Positions 17,809 to 25,814 of a stretch of 64,000 nucleotides of DNA are shown one piece after another. Both the position numbers and the translations under genes were made by a program. Each line of letters starts with the position of its first letter. Positions within the stretch are counted from its first letter, which is position 1. This DNA is from Pseudomonas hamedanensis (GTDB lineage Bacteria > Pseudomonadota > Gammaproteobacteria > Pseudomonadales > Pseudomonadaceae): contig NZ_CP077091.1 in assembly GCF_014268595.2 (NCBI RefSeq), forward strand, positions 5,066,001 through 5,130,000. Reading direction: 5' to 3'. The notes under the pieces are model-generated. The model saw nothing but the letters and a program-made list of their open reading frames with translations. It was not told where the DNA came from and searched no databases.

Positions 17809-18864
17809 TCAGGCATTCTGAGCCACCACCTCACTTTCCCCTTCAACCGCCAACCACCAAGCGCTGCCGCGTTGCGGTTGAGCAATGTTGAACGCCTCGC
17901 CCATCTGCGGCGTGGTGATGGCGACGCTGCGCTCCCACGCCAGTGCGAGGATGCGGTCGAACGGTTCATACCAGGCGTGCATTGCCAGATCGAACGTGCC
18001 GTTGTGGATCGGGAAGAGCCAGCGGCCTTTGAGGTCGATGTGCGCTTGCAGGGTTTCTTCCGGCTGCATGTGCACGTGAGGCCATTCGACGTTGTAGGCG
18101 CCGGTTTCCATCAGGGTCAAGTCAAACGGGCCGTATTGTTCGCCGATGCGTTTGAAGCCGTCGAAGTAGCCGCTGTCGCCGCTGAAGAAGATGCGTGTGT
18201 CGGCGTCGATCATCACCCATGACGCCCACAAGGTGCTGTTGCCGTCGAACAGGCCGCGGCCGGAGAAGTGCTGCGACGGCGTGGCGATGAAGCGGATGCC
18301 GGCGATTTCGGTGCCCTGCCACCAGTCGTACTGGCGCACCTTGCTGGCGTCGATGCCCCATTTGATCAGGGTGTCGCCGACGCCCAGCGGCGTCAGGAAG
18401 TAAGTCGTTTTGGCCGCGAGTTTGAGTACGGCCTCGTAGTCGAGGTGGTCGTAATGATTGTGCGAGAGGATCACCGCTTCGATCGGCGGCAGTTCGTCAA
18501 TGCTGATCGGTGGCTGATGGAAACGTTTCGGGCCAGCCCATTGCACCGGCGAGGCACGCTCTGCAAAGACCGGATCGGTGATCCAGAATTTGTCGCGCAT
18601 TTTCAGCAACAGGGTCGAGTGGCCGAGGCGATACACGCTGTGGTTTGGCGCTGCCAGCAGGTCTTCGCGGGTCAACGGCTGCACCGGGATCGCCGCAGCA
18701 GGTCGTGTGTTGTGTGGTTTGTGGAAGATCATGTTCCACAGAATCCGCAGCATTTTTCGCACGCCTTCACGCTGCACGGGCGCGTGGTTGCGAAACGACC
18801 CCTGATCCTGACGAGAGGCTTCAGGCGTGGAAGTGTTATCCGGAAGAGAAACTGGATTGGCCAT
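17809..18864 (-). CDS. MBL-fold hydrolase, RomA/NAPE-PLD-like
   Basis: A 351-aa metallo-beta-lactamase-fold protein starting MANPVSLPDN. Metal-binding motif SHNHYDHLDY (H-x-H-x-D-H) is present, along with GHSTLLLKMRDKFWITDPVF, FSGDSGYFDGF and PIHNGTFDLAMHAW. This is the UlaG/NAPE-PLD/RomA group, whose members hydrolyse phosphodiesters or have unknown substrates. It is divergent from a TetR gene, which recalls the RomA-RamR arrangement of enterobacteria. A longer frame to 18936 lacks a good RBS. Confidence 0.8.
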   Translation of the reverse strand: MANPVSLPDNTSTPEASRQDQGSFRNHAPVQREGVRKMLRILWNMIFHKPHNTRPAAAIPVQPLTREDLLAAPNHSVYRLGHSTLLLKMRDKFWITDPVFAERASPVQWAGPKRFHQPPISIDELPPIEAVILSHNHYDHLDYEAVLKLAAKTTYFLTPLGVGDTLIKWGIDASKVRQYDWWQGTEIAGIRFIATPSQHFSGRGLFDGNSTLWASWVMIDADTRIFFSGDSGYFDGFKRIGEQYGPFDLTLMETGAYNVEWPHVHMQPEETLQAHIDLKGRWLFPIHNGTFDLAMHAWYEPFDRILALAWERSVAITTPQMGEAFNIAQPQRGSAWWLAVEGESEVVAQNA

Positions 18865-18985
18865 GACTGAATGACTCCAGAAAAACCGTGTCACGCACGG
18901 TTTTTCACGCTGGGACGATAATAGGCCAAGCTGCACGCATAGGCCGAACTGCCCGGTTTTTAGACTGCGCGGATTAACGCAGCAT

Positions 18986-19001
18986 TACACTGAGCGGTGT
19001 A
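18986..19001. promoter_or_regulatory. Palindrome in the MBL/TetR divergent promoter region
   Basis: TACAC-TGAGCG-GTGTA is an inverted repeat midway between the two divergent starts, a good position for autoregulation by the TetR protein. Inferred only from symmetry and position. Confidence 0.45.
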
Positions 19002-19077
19002 GTTTCCTAGGTTGCATCAAAGCCGATGCCAAGTAAACTGCCAAGTGTAATTTCCTTTCCCCTGCCGAAGCCTGCTC

Positions 19078-19686
19078 ATGACAGCCCCACAGCGACTCAC
19101 CGACCGTAAACGCGAAGCCATCATTCAGGCAGCGATCAGCGAATTCCGCAGTCACGGGTTCGAAATCACCAGCATGGACAAGATCGCCGCCACCGCCGGT
19201 GTGTCCAAACGCACGGTGTACAACCACTTTCCCAGCAAGGAAGAGTTGTTCGCCGAGATCCTCAATCAGCTGTGGGCGCGGATCATTGCCGAGCCATCGG
19301 TCAGCTACAACCGCGAGCAGCCGTTGCGCGAGCAGTTGCGGCAAATGCTCCGAGAAAAAATGCAGATGATGGCCGATGAGAATTTCCTCACCCTGGCTCG
19401 GGTGGCGATTGCAGCGACCATTCATTCTCCGGAGCGCGCGCAAAACATGATCGAGCGCATGGGCGAACGTGAGGAAGGATTGACCGTCTGGATTCGCGCC
19501 GCTCAGGCCGATGGCCGCTTGCAGGCGGTCGATCCGGAGTTTGCCGCGCATCAGGTGCAGGGCTTGCTCAAGACCTTCGCGTTCTGGCCACAGGTGTCGA
19601 TGGGGCGCGCGGTGCTTGATATCGAGATGCAGCACAGCGTGGCGGAATCGGCACTGGACATGTTCCTGGCGCGTTATCAGCGCTGA
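19078..19686 (+). CDS. TetR/AcrR-family regulator
   Basis: A 202-aa repressor. The N-terminal HTH is clear (AAISEFRSHGFEITSMDKIA, then AGVSKRTVYNHFPSKEELF). The C-terminal part belongs to the AefR-like or YjdC-like group (LTVWIRAAQADGRLQAVDP, HQVQGLLKTFAFWPQ). It is divergent from the RomA-like hydrolase and very likely controls it and itself. Confidence 0.9.
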   Translation: MTAPQRLTDRKREAIIQAAISEFRSHGFEITSMDKIAATAGVSKRTVYNHFPSKEELFAEILNQLWARIIAEPSVSYNREQPLREQLRQMLREKMQMMADENFLTLARVAIAATIHSPERAQNMIERMGEREEGLTVWIRAAQADGRLQAVDPEFAAHQVQGLLKTFAFWPQVSMGRAVLDIEMQHSVAESALDMFLARYQR

Positions 19687-19715
19687 ATCATTTTGTCGCC
19701 AAGGAAAGGTCCGAT

Positions 19716-19796
19716 GGTGTACAACTAAATTCGCAAAAAGTTATACAAACTCGCGAAAAATTCCTTTCTTGTACAAGTTTATGAAGTTTTGTATAA
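19716..19796. promoter_or_regulatory. Cluster of four TTGTAYAA-type sites
   Basis: TTGTAYAA or its complement occurs near 19718, 19741, 19769 (as the palindrome CTTGTACAAG, 19768-19777) and 19789, within about 80 bp and about 130-210 bp before the chemoreceptor gene. A cooperative operator for an unidentified regulator is possible. Confidence 0.4.
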
Positions 19797-19928
19797 GTAG
19801 CCAACTGCCAGTAACGGAACGCTGGCATTGAGCAGTCATCGCCGAATGCCCTGTGCGCACTTCGGTCTGCCGGCGCAGGAATAGGGACTGAATCCTTCGA
19901 TTTCCCCCACTTTCCGAGTATCGCAAGC

Positions 19929-21248
19929 ATGTTTTTCAACCGTTACAAAGCCGCCCTCGAAGATCAGCAGCGCACCCTCACTGAGCAATCCGGACTGCTT
20001 GAAGCCATCAACCGCTCAATGGCGGTGATCGAATTCGATCTTGATGGCGTGGTGTTACGGGCCAATGACAATTTTCTCAAGACCATGGGTTACACCGCGG
20101 ACCAAGCCATCGGTCAGCCGCACCGGCATTTCTGCACCCCGGAATTCGGCCGCAGCGCCCAGTACAGTGAGTTGTGGTCTCGCCTGAAGAACGGTCAATT
20201 TCAGTCCGGCACGTTCGAGCGGGTCAACGGCAAAGGCCAGCCGATCTGGCTGGAAGCCAGTTACAACCCGATCAAGGATGCGGCAGGACGGGTGACGAAA
20301 GTGGTCAAGTACGCGATGGATGTCACCGCCAAGGTCCAGCAGGAAAACGAAGCCAATGCCAAGCTGCAGGCCATCGACCGGGCAATGGCGGTGATCGAAT
20401 TCGACCTCGACGGCAATATCCTTACCGCGAATCAGAATTTTCTGACGCGCATGGGTTACACCCTGGCCGAACTCCGCGGCCAGCATCACCGCTTGTTCTG
20501 CCCAGCGGCAATGGTCAACAGCAGCGCTTATCAGGACTTCTGGCGGCGTTTGAATCTCGGCGAATTCTTCCACGGGCAATTCGAGCGCGTGGACAAACGC
20601 GGCCAGACCGTGTGGCTGGAGGCCAACTACAACCCGGTCTACGACGCCTCGGGGCGGCTGTACAAAGTGGTTAAATTCGCCTCCGACGTAACCACCCGCG
20701 TCGTCCAGCACGAACAGGACGCGCGCAGCGCCAGCGCCGCTTATCACATATCGATAGCGACCCGGAAAGTCGCCGAGCAAGGCACTCAGGTCATCCAGCA
20801 AGCCGCCAGCGAAATGCGCGAAATCGCCGACGACATCAGCCAGTCTTCAACCCTGATTGCGCAACTCGGCGAGCGCTCCGAGCAGATCACCGCCATCGTC
20901 AATACCATCCGTGCGATCGCCGACCAGACCAATCTGCTCGCCCTCAACGCGGCCATCGAAGCCGCGCGCGCCGGTGAACAGGGCCGTGGTTTTGCCGTCG
21001 TCGCCGATGAAGTGCGCCAACTGGCGGCGCGCACCAGCGGCTCCACGGCCGAGATATCCAGCATGATCGGCTTGATCCAGAGCGAAACCCGGCAGGCCAT
21101 CAAGAGCATGGAAGGCACCCGCGAACGCGCGGCTGAAGGCGTGGCGCTGGCGAATCAGGCGGGGACGGTGATTCTGCAGATTCGCGATGGCGCCAGTGAG
21201 GCGGTGGATGCGGTGAGTATGTTTGCCAACGAGCGAGTGCCGGGCTGA
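19929..21248 (+). CDS. BdlA-like cytoplasmic chemoreceptor with two PAS domains
   Basis: A 439-aa soluble methyl-accepting chemotaxis protein. Two PAS domains are arranged in tandem ([20 protein letters not shown] and [20 protein letters not shown]), each followed by a PAC segment ending in VVKYAMDVT or VVKFASDVT. The C-terminal signalling hairpin contains [20 protein letters not shown]. There is no membrane segment. P. aeruginosa BdlA, with the same domain layout, mediates biofilm dispersion. A second protein of the same architecture is at 52976-54295. Heme or other PAS ligands are not predictable here. Confidence 0.88.
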   Translation: MFFNRYKAALEDQQRTLTEQSGLLEAINRSMAVIEFDLDGVVLRANDNFLKTMGYTADQAIGQPHRHFCTPEFGRSAQYSELWSRLKNGQFQSGTFERVNGKGQPIWLEASYNPIKDAAGRVTKVVKYAMDVTAKVQQENEANAKLQAIDRAMAVIEFDLDGNILTANQNFLTRMGYTLAELRGQHHRLFCPAAMVNSSAYQDFWRRLNLGEFFHGQFERVDKRGQTVWLEANYNPVYDASGRLYKVVKFASDVTTRVVQHEQDARSASAAYHISIATRKVAEQGTQVIQQAASEMREIADDISQSSTLIAQLGERSEQITAIVNTIRAIADQTNLLALNAAIEAARAGEQGRGFAVVADEVRQLAARTSGSTAEISSMIGLIQSETRQAIKSMEGTRERAAEGVALANQAGTVILQIRDGASEAVDAVSMFANERVPG

Positions 21249-21313
21249 CGTGGACTGGCTTGGGTTCGCAGGTGGGATCAAGAGGGTGGCCAGCAATCAA
21301 CCGAGGTGCCGCC

Positions 21314-21379
21314 TTCGCGAGCAAGCTCGCTCCCACATGCGTCCACAAATCCCCTGTGGGAGCGAGCCTGCTCGCGAAG
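21314..21379. repeat. REP doublet (GTGGGAGCGAGC type)
   Basis: TTCGCGAGCAAGCTCGCTCC and a facing TGTGGGAGCGAGCCTGCTCG arm separated by a short spacer, between the chemoreceptor and LysR genes. Confidence 0.85.
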
Positions 21380-21399
21380 AGGCCAGCATGAGCAACGCT

Positions 21400-22278
21400 T
21401 TATGGCAGGCGCAACGCCCGCCCCAGTTCATCAAACAGGGTCACCACCGAACGCAACGCCCGGCAATCGGGCCGGGTCAGCAGCCACAGCGCCGTGTCGT
21501 AACCGTGCAGGGGTTCGCTCAACGCCTGCAATCCGTCGTTGATCAGAAAGTCAGGCAATGCCGCCACGCCGAGGCCGGCGCGCACCAGTTGCGTCACGCT
21601 CAGCATGCTGTTGCAGCGATAAGCCGGCACCACCCCGGGCAGGTGCTGGCGCCGCCAGGCCACGGTTGGGTGATCCGGCAAGAACTCGTCCGGGGCAATC
21701 CAGGCAAGCGTCGTCAGATCCGCCCCCTCAACATTCTCCAGATAACGCTGACTGGCGCAGACCCGGTAGGAAATCTCCGCCAATTGCCGTCCGACCAGAT
21801 GCTGCGGGGGTGTACGCGTCAAGCGCAAGGCAATGTCGGCATCGCGACGACTCAAGTTGGCGAAATCGTTCGAGGTACTCAATTCGATCGTCAGCGCCGG
21901 GTAGTTGGGCATGAACTGCGCCAGCGCCGGGAGCAACAAGCCTTGCAACACCGAATCGGTGCAGGTCAGGCGCACCGTGCCACTGACCACCCGTCCGCCC
22001 TGCTCAACCCCGATCCGCGCCGCTTCCAGTGCCTGCTCGGCGCGTTCGGCCTGCTCGGCGAGCGCTTGCGCCAGGGTGGTGGGCAGGTAACCGGCGCGGC
22101 TTTTTTCGAACAGTTGCTGGCCAAGCGCTGACTCCAGTCGGCGTACGGCGCGAAACACCGTCGACACGTCAACGCGCAGCAACTGGGAAGCGCGTGCCAG
22201 TGAGGTGCCGCGTACCAATGCGAGAATCAGCGCCAGGTCGGCATAGTCGAGTCGATAGTGCGTCGGTGCATTGATCAC
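21400..22278 (-). CDS. LysR-family regulator
   Basis: A LysR-type regulator of about 292 aa. The N-terminal HTH (TSLARASQLLRVDVSTVFRA, then VRRLESALGQQLFEK) is followed by the LysR effector-binding domain. The GTG at 22278 fits best; an ATG at 22332 would place the start over the divergent promoter. It is divergent from a glutamine-amidotransferase-like gene (22358), with AACGCCAAT repeats between them, and probably controls it. No effector can be inferred. Confidence 0.85.
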   Translation of the reverse strand: MINAPTHYRLDYADLALILALVRGTSLARASQLLRVDVSTVFRAVRRLESALGQQLFEKSRAGYLPTTLAQALAEQAERAEQALEAARIGVEQGGRVVSGTVRLTCTDSVLQGLLLPALAQFMPNYPALTIELSTSNDFANLSRRDADIALRLTRTPPQHLVGRQLAEISYRVCASQRYLENVEGADLTTLAWIAPDEFLPDHPTVAWRRQHLPGVVPAYRCNSMLSVTQLVRAGLGVAALPDFLINDGLQALSEPLHGYDTALWLLTRPDCRALRSVVTLFDELGRALRLP

Positions 22279-22295
22279 TTGGGTAAACGCCAATA

Positions 22296-22322
22296 TTGAG
22301 TGCGTGAACGCCAATCTATAGT
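22296..22322 (+). promoter_or_regulatory. Promoter of the GATase-like gene with direct repeats
   Basis: TTGAGT and TATAGT elements with 15-bp spacing lie within a pair of AACGCCAAT direct repeats (near 22286 and 22307), a likely LysR control region. Confidence 0.4.
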
Positions 22323-22357
22323 GGAGCACCATCCATCAGCAAGCGCAGGGAAATCCT

Positions 22358-23062
22358 ATGGAAAATCGCGCCATTCGCATCGCCCTGATTGGCGACTACG
22401 ACCCGCAGGTCACCGCCCACCAAGCCATCCCGGTTGCTCTCGAACGGATCGCCGAAGATCGGCGGCACACCGTGCAATTTGAGTGGCTGGCCACCGATCA
22501 GATTAACGCCGACACAGCACTCGATCTCTACGATGGTTTTTGGTGCGTGCCGGCCAGCCCCTACAAAAGTGAACAAGGCGCACTGCGCGCCATTCGCTTT
22601 GCCCGCGAACAACGGCGTCCTTTCCTCGGTACCTGCGGCGGTTTTCAGCACGCGATTCTGGAATATTCGCGCAATGTTCTGGGTTGGGCCGATGCAGTAC
22701 ATGGCGAAACATCGCCAGAATCAGAACGCGCGGTACTCACGCCACTGGCCTGCTCGCTGGTTGAAGCCGTGGACAGCATCCATCTGCGGCCCGGTTCGTT
22801 GATCGCCAAGGCGTACGAAACGTCTGAAATCGAGGAAGGCTATCGCTGTCGCTACGGTGTGAATCCACAGTTCGAACAAACATTGTTGAGCGATCGGCTA
22901 CATGCGGTCGGCCATGATTCGGCAGGTGATCTGCGCGCTGTCGAACTGAAAGATTATCCGTTCTTTGTTGCTACGCTGTTCCAGCCGGAACGCGCAGCAC
23001 TGAAGGGGCAAGTGCCGCCGCTGGTTCGGGCGTTTGTCGAAGCCTGCGGGCAGCGACGTTGA
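22358..23062 (+). CDS. CTP-synthase-like glutamine amidotransferase domain protein
   Basis: A 234-aa protein equal to the class I glutamine amidotransferase half of CTP synthase, without the synthetase domain. It has IALIGDYDPQVTAHQAI, the oxyanion/nucleophile segment FLGTCGGFQHA with catalytic Cys93, and a CTP-synthase-like YGVNPQFE segment near the C-terminus. It presumably releases ammonia from glutamine, or is a paralogue with an altered role; its acceptor is unknown. It overlaps the next gene by a TGATG junction, so the two are co-translated. Confidence 0.8.
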   Translation: MENRAIRIALIGDYDPQVTAHQAIPVALERIAEDRRHTVQFEWLATDQINADTALDLYDGFWCVPASPYKSEQGALRAIRFAREQRRPFLGTCGGFQHAILEYSRNVLGWADAVHGETSPESERAVLTPLACSLVEAVDSIHLRPGSLIAKAYETSEIEEGYRCRYGVNPQFEQTLLSDRLHAVGHDSAGDLRAVELKDYPFFVATLFQPERAALKGQVPPLVRAFVEACGQRR

Positions 23063-23367
23063 TGACGGCGTGCTTTGCGGTGATTTTCACCTCGACCCGC
23101 ACCGAGGGTGACAACGGTTATGCTGCGGCGGCGCAGCGCATGGCTGAGTTGGTGCGCGAGCAGCCGGGTTTTCTTGGCGTGGAATCGGTTCGAGGCGCGG
23201 ACGGCCATGGCATCACCGTGTCGTATTGGCAGAGCGAGGCGGCCATTCTGGCGTGGCGGGATCATCCCGAGCATCGGTTGATCCAGGCGCGTGGGCGCTC
23301 GCAGTGGTATTCAGCGTTTCATACGCGGGTGTGCCGGGTTGAGCGGGAGTATGCATTCGGACAGTAA
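23062..23367 (+). CDS. Antibiotic biosynthesis monooxygenase (ABM)-like protein
   Basis: A 101-aa ferredoxin-like ABM-fold protein (CFAVIFTSTRTEGDNGYAAA, then QPGFLGVESVRGADG, ITVSYWQSEAAILAWRDH and WYSAFHTRV). Members are small cofactorless oxygenases or heme/quinol binding proteins. Its ATG overlaps the stop of the GATase-like gene (TGATG), so the pair is one operon, apparently under the divergent LysR gene. Confidence 0.8.
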   Translation: MTACFAVIFTSTRTEGDNGYAAAAQRMAELVREQPGFLGVESVRGADGHGITVSYWQSEAAILAWRDHPEHRLIQARGRSQWYSAFHTRVCRVEREYAFGQ

Positions 23368-23392
23368 GGATGGCGGCGCCAACCAAGCCGCC

Positions 23393-23468
23393 TTCGCGAG
23401 CAGGCTCGCTCCCACAGGGATTTTTGTGAACGCCACAGATCCACTGTGGAAGCGAGCCTGCTCGCGAA
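23393..23468. repeat. REP doublet
   Basis: TTCGCGAGCAGGCTCGCTCC faces GGAAGCGAGCCTGCTCGCGA with about 32 bp between. Confidence 0.85.
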
Positions 23469-23494
23469 GAGGCCCGCATCCGCACTACAAAACC

Positions 23495-23821
23495 TCAGCC
23501 CCGCACCAGACTGCGCACCGCAACGATCTCCGGCACCTCGACTTTGCTCATGTAAACCCGCAACGGCTCGGTGATGTTGATTCGGTCGTCGATGTGTTGG
23601 TCCAGCAGTAGCTGAATCAACTCACGCTTCAACGTCATGGTCGTTGCCGAAACGGGCGCCCAGACAAATTCACTGGCCGCAATGATGCCGTCATCGGCCA
23701 CGTCCATGCCGAACGAATCCTCGCTGAAGCGCACGATGTACTGGCCGGTCTTGCGGTTGAGGCCGACGAAGCCCTTGAGATCGTCGGCGGCCTGGCAGAT
23801 GAGTTGGGAGGTGATGCGCAT
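23495..23821 (-). CDS. Hypothetical protein (Pseudomonas-type, unknown)
   Basis: A 108-aa cytosolic protein starting MRITSQLICQAADDLKGFVG. It has an alternating beta pattern (TGQYIVRFSEDSFGMDVAD) and a final helix. I do not recognise the family. GTGAGG lies 7 bp before the ATG at 23821; the frame is open to 23833. The gene stands alone, next to a REP doublet. Confidence 0.55.
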   Translation of the reverse strand: MRITSQLICQAADDLKGFVGLNRKTGQYIVRFSEDSFGMDVADDGIIAASEFVWAPVSATTMTLKRELIQLLLDQHIDDRINITEPLRVYMSKVEVPEIVAVRSLVRG

Positions 23822-24038
23822 GGTAAACCTCACGAAAGATGATCGATGGTTTACACGCAGGGCAACTGCGGCGCGCCCTCTGCCGGGGCGTCTGCCGAGG
23901 GCAAGCGTACTGCAAACGGCGCCACAAAAGTGCAGGAAAAATCGCTTTTAATACGTTTATGTCGGTCCTGCGCTAGCACGCCATCGATTCAGTTGTTAAA
24001 ACGTACGTCTTGAAAAAACCTGCGAAAGGAACTCGACC

Positions 24039-25166
24039 ATGCCTGCCACTTTTACCCAAAGCGCCTTGGTGCTGAGTCTGTTGCTCGGCCTCGGTCAGGC
24101 GCACGCCGACACCCACCCCGAGCCCAAGGCCATCGCTGCGACGCATGGCATCCCACACCCGGCGGTGATCGCCCACCGTGGCGCGTCCTTCGATGCTCCG
24201 GAGTCCACCGCGGCCGCCTACCGGCTGGCCCGCGACCTCGGCGCCGATTATCTGGAGCTGGATTTGCAGCGCAGCAAGGACGGCGTGCTTTTCGCCCTGC
24301 ACGACGACAACCTGCAACGCACCACTGACGTCGCCAGCAAGTTTCCAGAGCGCAAAGACAGCCCGGCCACGGCCTTCACCATGGCCGAACTGAAAACCCT
24401 CGATGCCGGCAGTTGGTTCAACACCAAGTACCCGGATCGCGCGCGTGCGTCCTACGCCGGGCTGAAAATCCTCACCCTCGATGAAATCATCGACATCGCC
24501 CGCGCCAATCCGCAGCACAAGCCGGGCCTGTACATCGAAACCAAAGAGCCGCAACTGTTCCCCGGCATCGAACATGACCTGAAGGAAAAGCTGCAGGATC
24601 GCGGCTGGCTCAGCCCGGCCGGTTCCAAACTGGCGAAAAGCGCATTAGGCGTCGGTCAGGGCAAAGGCAAGGTGATCTTGCAGACCTTCGACAAGTCCAG
24701 CCTCGAACTGCTGGAAAAAGAAATGCCGCAAGTGCCGAAAATCCTCCTGCTGTGGGTCGGCGAAGGCAGCATCGAGCCGAAATCCAGCGTGACCTTTGCC
24801 GCGTCCGGCGAAAAGGACAAAGACGTGTTCTACGGCAAGCAGGAGCCGAAATCCGAAGCCGAGTTCAAGCAATGGATCGATTACGCCAAGGCCCAGGGCG
24901 CCATCGGCACCGGCCCGTCGGCGAAGCTGACCCATGGCGGCGATCAGAGTTACGCCGATCTGGTGCAACCGTGGATGAACCAGTACACCCATGACCAAGG
25001 CCTGCTGGTGCATGTCTACACGGTTGACGAGCCGGTGGACTTCGAGAAAGTCATGGCCGCCGGCGTCGACGGCATCTTTACTAATCGCGCCAGCGAACTG
25101 CTGAAGTTTTATAAGCGTCCAGCGTTTAGCAGCGTTGATCAGGTATTGAAGAACAACGGTTTTTGA
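24039..25166 (+). CDS. glpQ: Periplasmic glycerophosphodiester phosphodiesterase
   Basis: A 375-aa GlpQ-type enzyme that hydrolyses glycerophosphodiesters to glycerol-3-phosphate and an alcohol. It has a Sec signal peptide (LVLSLLLGLGQAHAD) and the GDPD catalytic signature: AHRGASFDAPESTAAAYRLA, then DYLELDLQRSKDGVLFALHDD with metal-binding Glu/Asp, then the late YTVDEPVDFEKVMAAGVDG and DGIFTNRASEL. AAGGAA is placed before the ATG. Periplasmic location is expected from the signal peptide. No clear Pho box was seen upstream. Confidence 0.93.
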   Translation: MPATFTQSALVLSLLLGLGQAHADTHPEPKAIAATHGIPHPAVIAHRGASFDAPESTAAAYRLARDLGADYLELDLQRSKDGVLFALHDDNLQRTTDVASKFPERKDSPATAFTMAELKTLDAGSWFNTKYPDRARASYAGLKILTLDEIIDIARANPQHKPGLYIETKEPQLFPGIEHDLKEKLQDRGWLSPAGSKLAKSALGVGQGKGKVILQTFDKSSLELLEKEMPQVPKILLLWVGEGSIEPKSSVTFAASGEKDKDVFYGKQEPKSEAEFKQWIDYAKAQGAIGTGPSAKLTHGGDQSYADLVQPWMNQYTHDQGLLVHVYTVDEPVDFEKVMAAGVDGIFTNRASELLKFYKRPAFSSVDQVLKNNGF

Positions 25167-25187
25167 TCAGCAATCGAGTTGCCTGTT

Positions 25188-25230
25188 TTCGCGAGCAGGC
25201 TCGCTCCCACAAGAGCAAGTTGCTCGCGAT
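25188..25230. repeat. REP element (short doublet)
   Basis: TTTCGCGAGCAGGCTCGCTC followed by a degenerate second arm TTGCTCGCGATGCC. Confidence 0.7.
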
Positions 25231-25321
25231 GCCGGGATTAAGGGTGAATTAAGTTGCGCTGGTTAATCTGAACCCACTTACACAGATCAACCACTTCAAC
25301 GCACAACCAAGGAATGACCCG

Positions 25322-25627
25322 ATGAAAACTTTGACTGCCCTGTTTACTGCCGCTGCCCTGACCCTCACCGCTGGCCTGGCTCAGGCTGATGTTCGCATCG
25401 ACCAAGTGCCGCAACTGGTCAAGGACGGCAAAATCAAATCGCTGGAATCGATGAACGCCGAAGCGCTGAAACTGCACCCGGGCGCCACGATTACCGACAC
25501 CGATATCGATAACCACTTCAACGGTTATGAGTACGAAGTTGAACTGAAAACCGCTGACGGCAAAGAGTTCGACGTAGACTTTGATGCCACCACCGGTAAA
25601 GTGCTGAGCGACAAGCAAGACACTTGA
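25322..25627 (+). CDS. PepSY-domain secreted small protein
   Basis: A 101-aa protein with a signal peptide (ALTLTAGLAQADVRID) and one PepSY unit: SLESMNAEALKLHPGATITD, YEYEVELKTADGKEFDVDFD and ATTGKVL. PepSY proteins are periplasmic and are thought to inhibit peptidases or to act in envelope homeostasis. Two-component genes that often accompany them are not adjacent here. It has its own terminator. Confidence 0.85.
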   Translation: MKTLTALFTAAALTLTAGLAQADVRIDQVPQLVKDGKIKSLESMNAEALKLHPGATITDTDIDNHFNGYEYEVELKTADGKEFDVDFDATTGKVLSDKQDT

Positions 25628-25647
25628 TAGACCGCTGATAAAAAGAG

Positions 25648-25678
25648 CCGCACGATTTAATGATCGTGCGGTTTTTTT
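25648..25678 (+). terminator. Intrinsic terminator of the PepSY gene
   Basis: CCGCACGAT and ATCGTGCGG form a 9-bp stem followed by seven T residues. Confidence 0.93.
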
Positions 25679-25696
25679 ATGGCCGGCAAAAATCAT

Positions 25697-25785
25697 TGTA
25701 GGAGTGAGCCTGCTCGCGATATCGGTAAGTCAGCGACATCAGTATTGACTGTTCCACCGCTATCGCGAGCAGGCTCACTCCTACA
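25697..25785. repeat. REP doublet (TGTAGGAGTGAGCC type)
   Basis: TGTAGGAGTGAGCCTGCTCG and the facing TATCGCGAGCAGGCTCACTC arm, ending CTACA. Confidence 0.9.
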
Positions 25786-25814
25786 AAGGGTTGCGCAGAC
25801 GCTTAGACTCGCAA

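Noticed and set aside
25697..25785. Repeated TGTAGGAGTGAGCC arms as a possible CRISPR array
   Set aside because: Arms occur as isolated inverted doublets between genes, not as regularly spaced direct repeats with unique spacers; they are REP elements.
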